From Rhizaria sp. SCN 62-66 (lineage: Eukaryota > Rhizaria, unplaced), in NCBI GenBank assembly GCA_001724265.1, contig MEDY01000152.1, positions 1-61,529 of the forward strand: 61,529 nucleotides of DNA. The letters run 5' to 3'. Made by a program: the position numbers and the translations under genes. Position 1 is the first letter of the stretch; each line of letters opens with the position of its first letter. The notes under the pieces were generated by a model. The model was given only the letters and a program-made list of their open reading frames with translations, made no database searches and was not told the origin of the DNA. Positions 9,166-20,200 of this stretch are shown piece by piece.

Positions 9166-10743
9166 TTACTTGAGCGAGTGGCCCGCGCCCGACATCCCGG
9201 CCGCCTTGTTGGCCTCGGCGAGCGTCTCGCGCTTGACCAGCCGGCCCTCGCTGTCGCGGTAAAACACCCACTGACCGACCACCTGCTTTGTCAGCCCCGC
9301 AGTCGCGCCGCCCGCGCTGGAGCTGCTGCCGCCGCCGAGCGCGTTGCCGCTGCTGGCGGAGGCCGTAAGTGCGGAAACGGGCGTCGCGGCGCCGGTCCCG
9401 AGCGCGTAGCCCGTGCCCACGTGTCCCACATGTCCCGCGGAGCCCGTGCTCGCGTGGCTGGTGCTGCTGCTCGCGCTGGCAAGCCCGCCGGCCGAGCTGG
9501 GCGACGGCAGCACCAGCGCGGCCTGCTCCGCCGCGGCCGCCGCGGCGACGGTGCCCGCGACGGGCGTGTTGAGCCCCCAGGGCGAGGCAACCGTGGCCAC
9601 CGCGGGGGCGGGGCTCGCGGAGCCCGCGGCCAGACTGGAGCTGGGCGCGGCGGACCCGGCGGCGGCGCCCGTCTTGAGCGAGTGGCCCGCGCCCAGCTTG
9701 GCGAAGTAGCCCGCGCCGCCCGCATTGGCGGCGCCGCCGACCACTGGGGTGCCGCCGACCACGGGCGTGCCGTTGCCGTAGCCGCCGCCGCCGGCCGCCG
9801 CGGCCGCGGGGTTGAGCGAGAGCGCGCCGATGGACTGCGTGAAGGGCGACACGGGGGGCGTGGCGCGGCCGCCCGCGGCGGAGGCGGCGCCGGTCCCCAG
9901 CACGCTGCCATTGCTAGTGGGCGAGGCGAGGCTGCCGGGCGGCGCGGGGCCCTGCGGCAGCGGCGGCTTCTGTCCGAACGCGAACATGGGCGCTGCGGAG
10001 GGCTGCGAGGACGCAAACGTGGGCAGCCCGGCCGTGGAGACGGCGCCTGGCGCGGAGAAGGTGGTGCTAGAGCTGCCCGTATTGGTGCCCGGAGCGTGGG
10101 TGTAAGCCGCGGCGGCGGCGAGAGCGCGCGCGTTCTTCTCGGCGTCGAGCTGGGCCTTGCGCTTGGGGTAGTCCTTGGCCTCCTTAAAGTCGACGTTGAG
10201 GTCGGTCTCGATGATGAGCACCGCGTCGGCGGGCTCGAGCGCGACGACGTCGAGCTGGAAGGTTCGGTTGACGTGCGAGATGCTGATGGTAGAGCCCTTG
10301 TTCAGCACAGCGTAGCCGCGCAGCCCGCGCTCGAGCACGGCGCGCGGGTTCGTGAGCTCGTTAAACGTGTACGAGTGGGGCTGAAACTGCACAAATGTGC
10401 CCTTGGGAAGGTCGACATTGAGCAGGGAGACCGAGTCGCCCTCGTCGAGGCCCAGGTGGATCATCATCCAGTACGGGATGTAGCAGTGACCTTCTTCGGC
10501 AACGAACTCGAGCACGCCGCAGCAGACCTGCAGACCCGTGTTCGGGTTCGTCAGACGGAACATCATCGGGTACGCGATTTCGAGCTGGATCAGCGCCTCC
10601 AGGGTCGAGGACGGAAGCAAGATCTTGTCACCGCACTAGAGGTCCTCGCGGTCCTTGCAGCCGACGGAGAAAACGCGGAAAGCGGAGCGGTAGGGCCCGC
10701 GGGGAGCCTGCTGGCGAGCGCCGCCGCCAAAGAAGCTGAACAT
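9166..10743 (-). CDS. UFD1: UFD1, Cdc48/p97 ubiquitin-degradation cofactor, with an in-frame UAG
   Basis: ATG at 10743, TAA at 9168-9166, 525 residues counting a UAG at codon 36. UFD1 pairs with NPL4 to recruit ubiquitinated clients to Cdc48/p97. The N-terminal UT3 domain is clear: MFSFFGGG start, YRSAFRVFSV, GDKILLPSSTLEAL, YPMMFRLTN, GVLEFVAEEGHCYIPYWMM, LPKGTFVQFQPHS, NPRAVLERGLRGYAVLNKG and VDFKEAKDYP. After about residue 200 the protein is Ala/Gly/Thr/Ser-rich, making it longer than the roughly 300-residue animal protein. Two SHP-type p97-binding boxes (GAGHSLK) occur, one internal and one at the extreme C-terminus. Without decoding the UAG, the next ATG lies inside YPMMF and would remove conserved domain sequence. 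A TATA-like element lies about 165 nt upstream. Confidence 0.92.
9169..9190 (-). repeat. Duplicated SHP box, C-terminal copy (UFD1)
   Basis: A roughly 21-bp DNA stretch encoding GAGHSLK plus flank is repeated exactly at 9673-9693, about 500 nt apart. Both copies are in frame in UFD1. SHP boxes (F-x-G-x-G-x-x-L type) bind the p97/Cdc48 N domain, so the repeat duplicates a functional motif rather than filler. Confidence 0.7.
9673..9694 (-). repeat. Duplicated SHP box, internal copy (UFD1)
   Basis: Second copy of the repeat at 9169-9190. It encodes KLGAGHSLKTG, preceded by aromatic residues (GYFA), giving a good match to an SHP-type p97-binding box. Confidence 0.65.
10636..10638 (-). other. In-frame sense UAG, codon 36 of UFD1
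   Basis: The minus-strand codons read AAG GAC CGC GAG GAC CTC TAG TGC GGT GAC AAG ATC, giving KDREDL-TAG-CGDKI. Residues on both sides belong to the conserved UFD1 N-terminal domain, in which a short acidic/polar link precedes the G-D/G-K-I motif. From what I know of the family, this column is usually polar, often Glu, which favours Gln or Glu over Leu for UAG. It cannot be spliced out without losing conserved residues. Confidence 0.85.
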
Positions 10744-10907
10744 TCGGACACGAAGGTCAGTGTGGAACGGGAACGAGTGTTTGAGGACAGGGGAAGTGGT
10801 GACTCACGCGTGGCAGGGAGGAGGGTTGGGTCTGTGGGTCGTAGGAAGGTATTAAGCGTGACGTGTGAGATTTCAAAATAAAAATAAACAGGATACAACA
10901 CGTTTAC

Positions 10908-10914
10908 TATATAA
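10908..10914 (-). promoter_or_regulatory. TATA-like element upstream of UFD1
   Basis: TTATATAG on the minus strand, about 165 nt upstream of the UFD1 ATG, in the AT-rich part of the UFD1-ATR divergent spacer. Position and sequence fit a core promoter, but no transcription start is known. Confidence 0.35.
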
Positions 10915-10971
10915 GCAGATAGTGACACAGCGGCCTGACGCACGATTGCGGATATCCAGCAATTGAAAAAT

Positions 10972-11018
10972 CGGGACCTGAACCAGAAATCCGTTCGTGG
11001 TTCGCAGGCAAGGTCCCG
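10972..11018. repeat. Two-part inverted repeat able to form a hairpin
   Basis: CGGGACCT (10972-10979) plus GAACCA (10980-10985) pair with TGGTTC (10998-11003) and AGGTCCCG (11011-11018): 14 base pairs with a 12-nt loop and a 7-nt bulge on the 3' side. It is GC-rich in an AT-rich spacer between divergent promoters. It could be a regulatory hairpin, a palindromic factor site or a small RNA. It does not fit a tRNA. Confidence 0.5.
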
Positions 11019-11293
11019 GTTGGCGCCTGCTCACATCACTAGGACACTTACGGGCGGACTATGTGGCTCGTTGGGAACACCGTAAATAGGCCTGTGGCTG
11101 GCTGTCGTACTAGATCTCACGAATTTCTGTCAGCTATAACATTATTTTTGCCTAGACTGTTAATCCTGCTCTTCTACCCGCTTCCGTCACTCATACTCCT
11201 TGACTTGCTTTCTGCCCGCCTTCTAGAAATCTCTATCCACACACAAACTTAGCGTTTTTTTCTTCTTGGTCGATTTGCGCACAGCCCTTACGC

Positions 11294-14200
11294 ATGCAAC
11301 CAGTGGGATCCCCGGTCGCTCCCGCGCCGGCCGCCGGGCAGCCCCACGCAGGGGCTGCGGCAGCCGCGGGGACTGCGACGACTCCTGCGACAGTCGGATC
11401 TGCCACTGTCTCCGCTGGTTCCGGCGCCAGCTCTGCTGCAACTGCATCGCAGCTTAGCGCAGCAACAGTGTCTGACATCTCGCATTTTGCCGTTGTATTT
11501 ACGTCGATTGCGAAAGACATGAAACAACAAGCCGCTTGCCTTAGCGCTGACGCTACCGCCAACGCCACCGCCAACACGAGCACGAGCACGAGCTCGCGCT
11601 CGAGCGCGACAAGCACTGACGGAGCCCGTTGCGACAGCGACAGCGATGCGGACAGCTGTGACATTACCACCGCCCCGCGCTACGCCCACGGTGCTCGCGG
11701 TGCCCTTGCCCGGGACGCCAGCGCCGCCGCCTCGGACGCTACTGCGTCTGTTGCCACTGCTTCCGGTGGTGGCGGCGACGGCGGTGGAGGTCGATGGTCC
11801 GTCCCTGCTTCCGCTGCAGCGACGCTGCAGGCGTTTCCGCGCTTTTTGTCGCTTGGCATGAGCACCGCAGACGCTGTAGCTGCCTTTGCCTTCGCCCCCG
11901 CATCATCCTCGAGCTCGAGCTCCAGCTCTAGTGCGAGCGCTGCCTCTGCGGCTGCGTCTGCGGCCGCTGCGACCGCGACTGTGATGGCTGCTGCCGCGGA
12001 CCTGTTCGATCTTGCTCTTCCAACGTCATCGGCCTCCACCGGTGATGAAACGACTTCCACCGCCGAACAACGTGCTCGCACAGATAGTGTCAGATCTCGC
12101 CTGAGTGGGAATGCCGCTCGGGCCACTTATGACTGGCTCGAGTGCACGTGTGCTCCCTCGCTGCCCCAGCCTCGCCACGGCCCTGGCCATTGTGGCGAGC
12201 TCGAATTGGAGAGCGCACTGTGCGCTGCAACGCCGTGCGCTGCGTGCCGGTCGCTGTATCTTGACGCTCAGTCCTACAGTGTGCCGTTGCCTCTCCCGTC
12301 ACTCGACCATCTCCCCTCTCAGTCCCAGGCGCAGTCACCGACTCGGTCGGAAACTGCGCTGTTCACTGCAGACGGCCTGCGCCACCTGCCGGTCAATCTG
12401 CCACTCCCTCTGCACCCCGCCCACGGCAACCTCAGCGCACAGTCGCAGTCTCGCCCGGCCCACTCGATTGACCCCGCGAGCTACTACGCCACTAGCGGCT
12501 TGACTTTGAGCTGGGATCCGGCGGTCACGGGAGCTGTGGCCACACTGTTCCTTTCGCTCGCACTTCCCACGTGCACGACAGCATCTGCCGCATTGCCACA
12601 AAGTGCTGCACCTTCGTCAGGAACTGACGCTCGCGGTAACGTGGCGATCGATTGGTCGAATTCTTTGCAGCAGCTCTGCGCACGCGACTTTGCTGGCAGC
12701 CTCATGTCCGCAGCGCGTAACATAACTACCACGCATGGCAGCCCTTCTGATTTAACTGCTGATAGGAGCGAGATTAACGCGGAAAACAGTAGTTTCGTCA
12801 CCAGTACTCTTGCATCTGCAGTCGCCGCGCGTCGCGGTTTAATCTCGATGCTCGCACACCCCTTGTGTCCGGCAACTGTGCGCACCGCCGCAGTCGGCGA
12901 TTTCTGCGCTTTGCTGGCAGCTGCTGCAACAACCGCGGCCGCTGCTGCAGCAGAAGCAACTACTCCCGTCACTGCGACGGAGCCTGTGACTGCGTTTGTT
13001 TCGGTTCCTTTGGCTCCGCGCCTTGCTAATGTCATCACGACGACGATGCCGACCGTTGCACTTACAGCCATGCCACGCGTTACTACACAAAGCAACGATG
13101 GCAGTGCAAGCGTGAGTGCCGAGAGCGGATCTTTCGCGTCTCTCCTCGACAACTTGCCCCCGCTGACGTCGACAGCACACTCGGTCTCAACTCCGCACAG
13201 CGTGCACAGCCGGATGCAGCAACAATAGCAAAGTCGCGCAATGTCTCTTTGCACCCGCGCGCTGTCGTCGCGGCTTAGCTTCCGCAGTCAAGCCGCTATG
13301 CGGTGTATAGAGGCGCTGTGGGTCGTAGCCATTGTCACTGACCTGTTAAAGGCAGTGACGGTTGCACTTACACTTGACAGCTCAAGTATCAACACCAACA
13401 GCAACAAAGCTGGTCAATCTGCCGCAACGTCCTCTGCAGAGCTTGCCTTCGCCGCTGTATCAGCGTCCGCAGCAGCTTCTATCAAGTCCGCTGTTGTTGC
13501 TGCGTACAGCAATGCTGCAGTTACTCTTCACTCCTCGCATGCAGCAATTGCGCTGCATACCTTAAGTTGTAAGCTCATACATTCTCCCGCTATCGCGATT
13601 ACAGCAGGTGCGATGTCTGCAATGACTGCCTCGACTTCAGCTATTGCCGCCGCGATTGCGGCCGCCCCCGCGCGCGCCGTTGCAGCCTTTGCATCGCTCC
13701 CGCCCCCCATCTTGTCGGCTCCTGTCGCTGCGGCCGCGGCCGGTGGCGCAACCGCTGACGCCGGTACTGGAAGCAAGGAGTGGATGACGGCTGCTTTAGC
13801 TGTGGCTGAGGCAGTGCTGCTCTGGGGCGACAATGCAAGTGCTCAGAGTCACCATCATCTACAGCAACAGCAGGCGCCCACGGGCAGCAGCAGCGTTGCG
13901 CTCGCGAGCTTTGGCGCATCCAACGCCCCTCTCACAGTGACGTCGCTGACGGCCGCTAGTGGCGCGCATCAGACTCTCACAACCTCTGCGCTCACGGTAA
14001 TCGCGCCCACGGTTACGGCCCACTTGCGCCCGCTGTTGTTAGGCTTGCTCAACTGTGTCCGCACGACGTACTCCGAAGTCAAACCGGATTCTGAACAGCG
14101 CTGCGCCCATCTCTCTCCGACACTTGCACAGCAGATTGCACGGCTGTGTGCGTTGACGCTGGGTGCGCGGCCTTTGGCGACAGTGAATACAGCAACGAAC

Positions 14201-17200
14201 AACGATAGCGTGGGTAACGCTGGTTGCGCTGTAAGCCTACGGCCGCTGCCGTTACCGATCTCGCTTCGGGGGCTAGCCATTGTGCTGTATACAGAGCTCG
14301 CCAAGCTGCCCACAACCGAGACCGCGTATGCATTCACAAACCCTGTTCATAGTGATACTGCCAGCTCGAGCGCGAGTGCCCAGGCGCCTGTCCAGGCGAC
14401 TGTAAGCGCTACTAATGTGACTAATTTGAGCGATGCGGCTGTGATGGCGTGCTCGGTCTGCCCTCATCCGTTCATTTCACGTGCAGGCGCCTCTGTCTCT
14501 GCTGCTATTGCGTCCTATCTGCCCACGATTGTTGCGGCGGCACTCGCATTTGAGAACACGCTTCCGCAGAGCGTCTCTTCTGTTCGTGGTTCTCAAGCTG
14601 TAAGTGCGTCGCTGTTCCCACTGGTACGTTTTCTTGTGCTTACCATAATTGGTACTGGCGACGCAACTCATGGTCGGTCGCGCTCCGTTGCCGGCAACGA
14701 GTGCGGCGACTTTGAGCACATTGTGCTGAATGTCGACTCAGGACTGCTGACTCGGCAAGAGCGTGTGAACGTTGCCTTGGCTGTCGCAACAGCAACTGCC
14801 AGCGCTGTCGCTGCCGCTGGCCCTGCGCCAGGCACTGCTGCGGCATCTGGTATCGTTATGGACGGGGCTGATCCTGTTCTGTCGGCGCTGTCGCAGCACA
14901 CTGCACAGCTTCTGTTGTCAACAAACGCGCTCACCAGCGCGATTGTTCGTGGCCAGGATGATAATGTGAATACTCCGTGGTTTGCCCCTGCGAGCGCTAC
15001 ACTGCGCTATCTCGCTGTCTGGGCTGCCCAGCCCGCCCCGTATACACCTGCTCACACGCTCAGCAGCGGCACTAATGGCCAGAGCAGTCGGACGAGCTAC
15101 ACTCCTGCTGTGCAGACTTTGGTCAATTGCCAGTTTGCGCAACTCCGCGCCGAAGTATCCGTCGGAGTCCTGCGGCTGAACTTATGTTATCTTTTGTCCA
15201 CTCCGGCCACGGTCGCTGCGCTGTTACGGTTGCGGCACGCCATTCTGGGTCAGTGGGCTTGTCGCGCTCCGTCTCTTTCTGGGGAGGCCGCAGCGGCGGC
15301 AGAGGCGGCGATGACACTCGGTTTTGACGCCGCGGTAATCACATCTCCAACTGCTGGTAAGCCCATTGTTTCTGCTGGTGGTGTTTGTGCTAGTGTGTGC
15401 GCGCTGGCGTCGTCGCTGCTCGCTCTTCAGCAATGGTCGCGCGCGCTTATCGCCTCCTCTGCAGCCCTCTCGTCACAGAAACTTTACTCTTCAACGGCAA
15501 TCTCAACTGTTTCTATTCGTGGAGGCCTGTGCGATGCTCTGTCACGCTCACTTTTGTTGCGTCCGTTGCGCGCCGCGCTTGCCGCCGCAAGCGAGACCTG
15601 GGCTCTCGTGTCAGCGAGGATTGGCCGCGCCACCGCTGCAATGTCACCTGCCGCTGCAGACATTGTCGTCGTTTCGCTCCCAATGCCCGCTATGATTAGC
15701 AATCCTGATGCTCCGCCTGCGACCGCTGAATTGCCACAAAGCATGGAGGATGGAGGTGGCGGCGAAATCAGTGAGCATGCGACCGCCATGGATGGGCTGG
15801 GACACGTTCTGACACTCGCGCGCGGCAACTACAGCGCTGTGCTCGTGCATCACTACTCCCGTTGCCGCGCACGGAGTGCGAAGGCCAAGATCGCGGCAGC
15901 CAGCGCTCGCGCCAGTGCGCGGGCGCAGGCACAGGCCGCCGCCGACTCTCCTGTGTCGACTGACCTGGCCGCGCTGGGTGCCACAGCAGCAGCCGCGGTC
16001 ACTGCAGTGGCTGATGCGGATGAGGCTGTGCGCGCACTCGCCTTGCCACTGCTGCCGCCGTGCCCGGCGCTGACGACTGTACTCTCTCTGGCTCCGCGCG
16101 CGCCGCTGGGGCTGAACGTTGAGGCGCTTGCACCGTATCCGTTCCCTGCCTCGGTTGCACAGGCACATGCACAGAGCGCTGCAGGCGCATCTGTGAAAGG
16201 TGTGTCAGAGTCGAAGTACTTGGCCCAGTGTCAATGGAGTGTTGTGGCTTCATTCACTGCAGCTGCTGCTGTTGAGGTCTCTGCCACGGCAGCGGCTTTG
16301 CAAGCGAGTGCTTCATGCGCTTGTTCCAACAATTTTAGCACGTCTAGTATTGGCTTTGCTGCTGTTGACAGCGGGTGTTTATGCGCGTGTGACACACCTG
16401 ATGACGCCACTCAAGCTCGGGCGACTGATAGCTTGTTTGCAGCCGGTGCTGGCAATATGACTGTTGCGAATATTGTATCCCCAGCTGCTGCATCCCCTCT
16501 ACCGTCGACCATGTTCTTCAGGCTCTTTTCACAGTCAGTCGTTGCCACCGTTACCGCATTGTCTGTTTTGCCGTGGGCCTCCGTTGCAGCTCTCGACCCA
16601 TTGGCTGGTAATGCTCGTCAGCAAGTGTGCCCCGTCCCGATGGGGCTGTCGATTGCCGCCGCCCAACCTGTCTCATCTGCGCTCTCACGGTATTGTGCTA
16701 CGACGGGATTACTAGCTCTCGACAGCATCCTCGCTGAAAATTCCACAAGCACCGATGATGACAGTCGTGAGTTTCCTTCTGTGTGTGCGTGTAGTGAGTG
16801 TCAACAAGAGAACAACTACAATAACATGATTTGTCTGAGCATGAATACTGCCACCAGCACTCTGGGAATCACTGCTAAAGCCAAAGGTGACGCTGCGAGA
16901 TTTGTCTCGCCGATGTCACTCGGCAGTGAGCCTCCTGCTTGCGTGCTTTGGGACAAGAATACTGCCGCCGCGTGCTTAAACCTCACCATGTTGCTTCCGC
17001 CGACTCTTTTCCCTGACACCTCGACAAGTGTCCGCTCACGGTCGACGCAATCAAAGTGCTCCCAATCTCTTGCTCTGTCTGTGCTACGCGCTGCGCTTAC
17101 GTTCGGCGACTCTGCGCTTTCTCTCGCGGCCGCATCCTCAACTCTTAGTTGTTTTTTCGATGACATTAATGGCTCTGCGCTTGGCCGCGCCGCCCACCCG

Positions 17201-20200
17201 CCTCCCGCCGGCGCTGCCGCGTCCCGTGCTGGTGCCGTGTCCGCCACGACAGTCTACCTTGCCCTGTTGCCCTCGGCCAGTCGTGCACGCGCTCTCTCGT
17301 GGCTTGCCCCGTTGATTGCGGCAGTGTCAGGCGGACAGGCGCAGGCCGTAGCTCTCGCCAGGCCCGCGTCTTGCGCAGCAACGCGAAGCCATGATGAGAT
17401 TGCAGAATTGCCCAAGGACTTTGTCGGGACGATTACACGTCGGATTACTGATCGCTCTTCAATCGGTGTCTCGCGTAACATTGATCAACCTAACTATCTA
17501 TCGCGGATCTTACTCTGGTCCTCTGCCATTTCTGAGCCCGCAATGAGTCAACGCAGGCGCGAGGCAGCCGTGTTGCGCCGCGCAGCCGCTGTTGCTGTAC
17601 CGGCGCTGGCGAGCTTGAAAGCAGGGGCTGGCTTGGCGCTGTTGGCACCACCACACGTGATGATTCGTACAGGCGCTGGTGTCGGGGGCGTTCGCGCAAA
17701 TCAGCCCGACGATGGTGACGGCGGGAACACCACCTCAACTAGGCCTATCTCTGCCTCTGCTGCAGGCGCGATTAAAACGGGTGTTGTACGTGGGGACGCA
17801 TACGTGTGTTTCCCGTGCTACGTTGCAGTTGTTCCCGCTGGCGCACCTGCTCCGGGGCCTTTGGCTCACGTTCGGACGCTCACTTTATTCGACCCCTTTG
17901 CAGACACCGACACTGATTCAGGTTCTGACTCGGGTGAAGATACTGAGTTGGACTCGGCTGATGAGCCGCGCTCAGAGCATAAACACGGTCACGAGCACCA
18001 GCGAGGGACGCGAAATCGATCTAGTGGATGCAAAACGTCTGAAGACGTGCGTGGCGCTGGTGGGCTTGTCATCCGCTCGCAGTGTAACTACTGCATGTCG
18101 GCTCTTCCCCCTTCCAGGACGACACCTTTGGCTAGTACTGATGTGAACAAAAGCGCGCCGACAACAGCTTTTGAACTCTCACCACAGCTTCCGAGTGTGA
18201 CTTCGCTCATGACGCGTTTTGTGCACTCCAACATTATTAACCCCGGAGCAAGTGGTGCTGCGGACGGTGGCATCGATATGACAGACGATTCCAATGCCAA
18301 GAGTAGCGGTGTTAGCTCTGCTGTTACACAAGTCGCCGCTTCACCGTTTCCTCCCCTCGCTGCTGCGGGCGACGCGCTGACGCCCACTGCTGCTCCGCCC
18401 GTGAACGCGGGCGTGATGAGCCATGGGTGCAACCATTGTTGCTATCATACTCGCCCCTCCTCATACTCTCAAACATCCCGCCCTCGGCGCAATCGCCGTC
18501 ACAACCGCAGTCATATGACCTCTAGTGACAGCGACTCTGCCGCGACAGTGAAAACCGCACCTGCTGCATCTGCTGCCATGTATGCGCGCTCGTGGTCTGC
18601 TGCATTATCCTGTGCCTTTCCTGCAGCTGCAGGCTCAGGCGCACTCGCTGCTGCGGCGACTGTTGGCGCGCTGTTCCCAAACCTCAGGGCGGTGTCGCTG
18701 GATCTAAGCCGCCAACTGTTGTCGGCGCCGCGGCTTCGGAGGCTGCCACCATGGCCGCTTGCGCTGCCGCCACAGACTCCCACGCAAACGCAGTCGTATG
18801 ATCATCGGTCGCCAAAGATGTCCCAGTCTCCGTCTCAGCGCTCTGCCCCACAATCACAGTCGCAGGCGCACTCGCAGCAACAGAACACACAGTCGCAACC
18901 GAGTAGTACGCTTGTCGGTTCTGGTAAGGGCGCTGGAAGTGTGTTCGGCAAAGCGAACGTCTCAAACAACGCGCGTAAGAGCTCTAAAGCCTCAGCCAAT
19001 ACGAAGGCTGGTACAACTTCTGCGAAGGGTAATGACAAGAACAAGAACAAGGCTGACAGTGACAGTGATATTGAGTATGTTTCCTTGCTTACCGACAGTG
19101 AAACTGCGAGTGATAGCGAGACCAGCAGCGATGATGACGACGACAACGACTCAGCCGCTGCTACTTCTAAAGCTGCTTCTACAGCTGCGGCGGCTACTTC
19201 TGCTGCTGCTGCTTCTGCTGATTCCGAAGCTGAAGCCAAACGCGCCCGTGCTGAAAACAAGGTACAGCGGCAGCAAGAGCAGCGCACTGCCTGCAATGCA
19301 CGTCGGCTTCAGCGGCAACAGCAGCGTGCACGTGAGGCTACGTTCCGCCCCCAGGACCGGTCGAGCTCGCACGTGTCCTTCTCGTTCTTTGCCCCATTCC
19401 TCTTCTTGCTTGCCCCGCTGCCACCGCAGCCCCTCGCGGCCCACTTCTATTTGCTCTTTGCCAATTCTAATATCGACGATGTGTCAAGTAGCGTACGGGG
19501 AGTGAACTTGCCTGTTGTGCGCGAAAGGACTGTTGGGTGGCGTCTGTCACTGCGTCCGCTGCCTCTTGAGGCTGATACTGTCACTGTGGCGCACAGCCAC
19601 ACCGTGTCCGTGCCACAGACAGGCCCTAAGACGCCAACAGAAGAACCTGTTGTTGAACCACTTCGCTGTGAACGCCAAAGCGTTAGTAACGCGACCAATG
19701 AAAGTACGCGTGCTGTCGCGGCTCTTGCATTCACGCACACGCTCTCCCTCACGCATCCTATCGAGCAAACACTGCTTTTGAGCTACGATGGCAAGGCAGG
19801 CGGCGCGGATGCAACTGCTACGACTGCAAACGGAACGTCAGTTCGCGCGAAGGGAGCAGGCACAGATGTAATTGCTGCGGCCAACACTCTCGTGATGGCC
19901 CTCACAACCTACAATGAATCAAGCGCTTCACAAGCTCAAACCAGTTCGAGTCCTGCAAATTCAAGTTTGAATGTCGACTCGGTAGCTGTGAACCCTCTTT
20001 CACTCTGGGGCAGTTCTGCAATCGAGTCGCTAAAGTGGCTGCAAACTGCTGATCCTGCATCATCGCTGTGGGTGCTGTTGACACAAGCGCCGTCCCTGAA
20101 GCTAAACTGTTTTGATGCTTTAGGTAGTGTTGACGGGACCTCGAATGGTGGTATTCTTTCCCTCGGACAAGCGTTGCTCTCATCGCAGCCATCGACAAGC

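Larger units (their letters stand above)
10744..11293. other. Divergent promoter region between UFD1 and ATR
   Basis: 550 nt separating the two start codons. It must hold both promoters and 5' UTRs. It contains the TATA-like box for UFD1, an imperfect inverted repeat (10972-11018) and a pyrimidine-rich stretch leading to the ATR start. No tRNA-like fold was supported. Confidence 0.6.

Noticed and set aside
9019-10881. 620-codon open frame on the + strand
   Set aside because: It lies antisense to UFD1 and is an artefact of GC-rich codon bias. Its product is Arg/Gly/Ala-rich without domain patterns, while the opposite strand carries clear UFD1 motifs.
10972-11018. tRNA gene, suggested by a GGTTC-like arm
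   Set aside because: The pairing is a simple long hairpin; there is no acceptor stem, D arm or anticodon arm with tRNA spacing.
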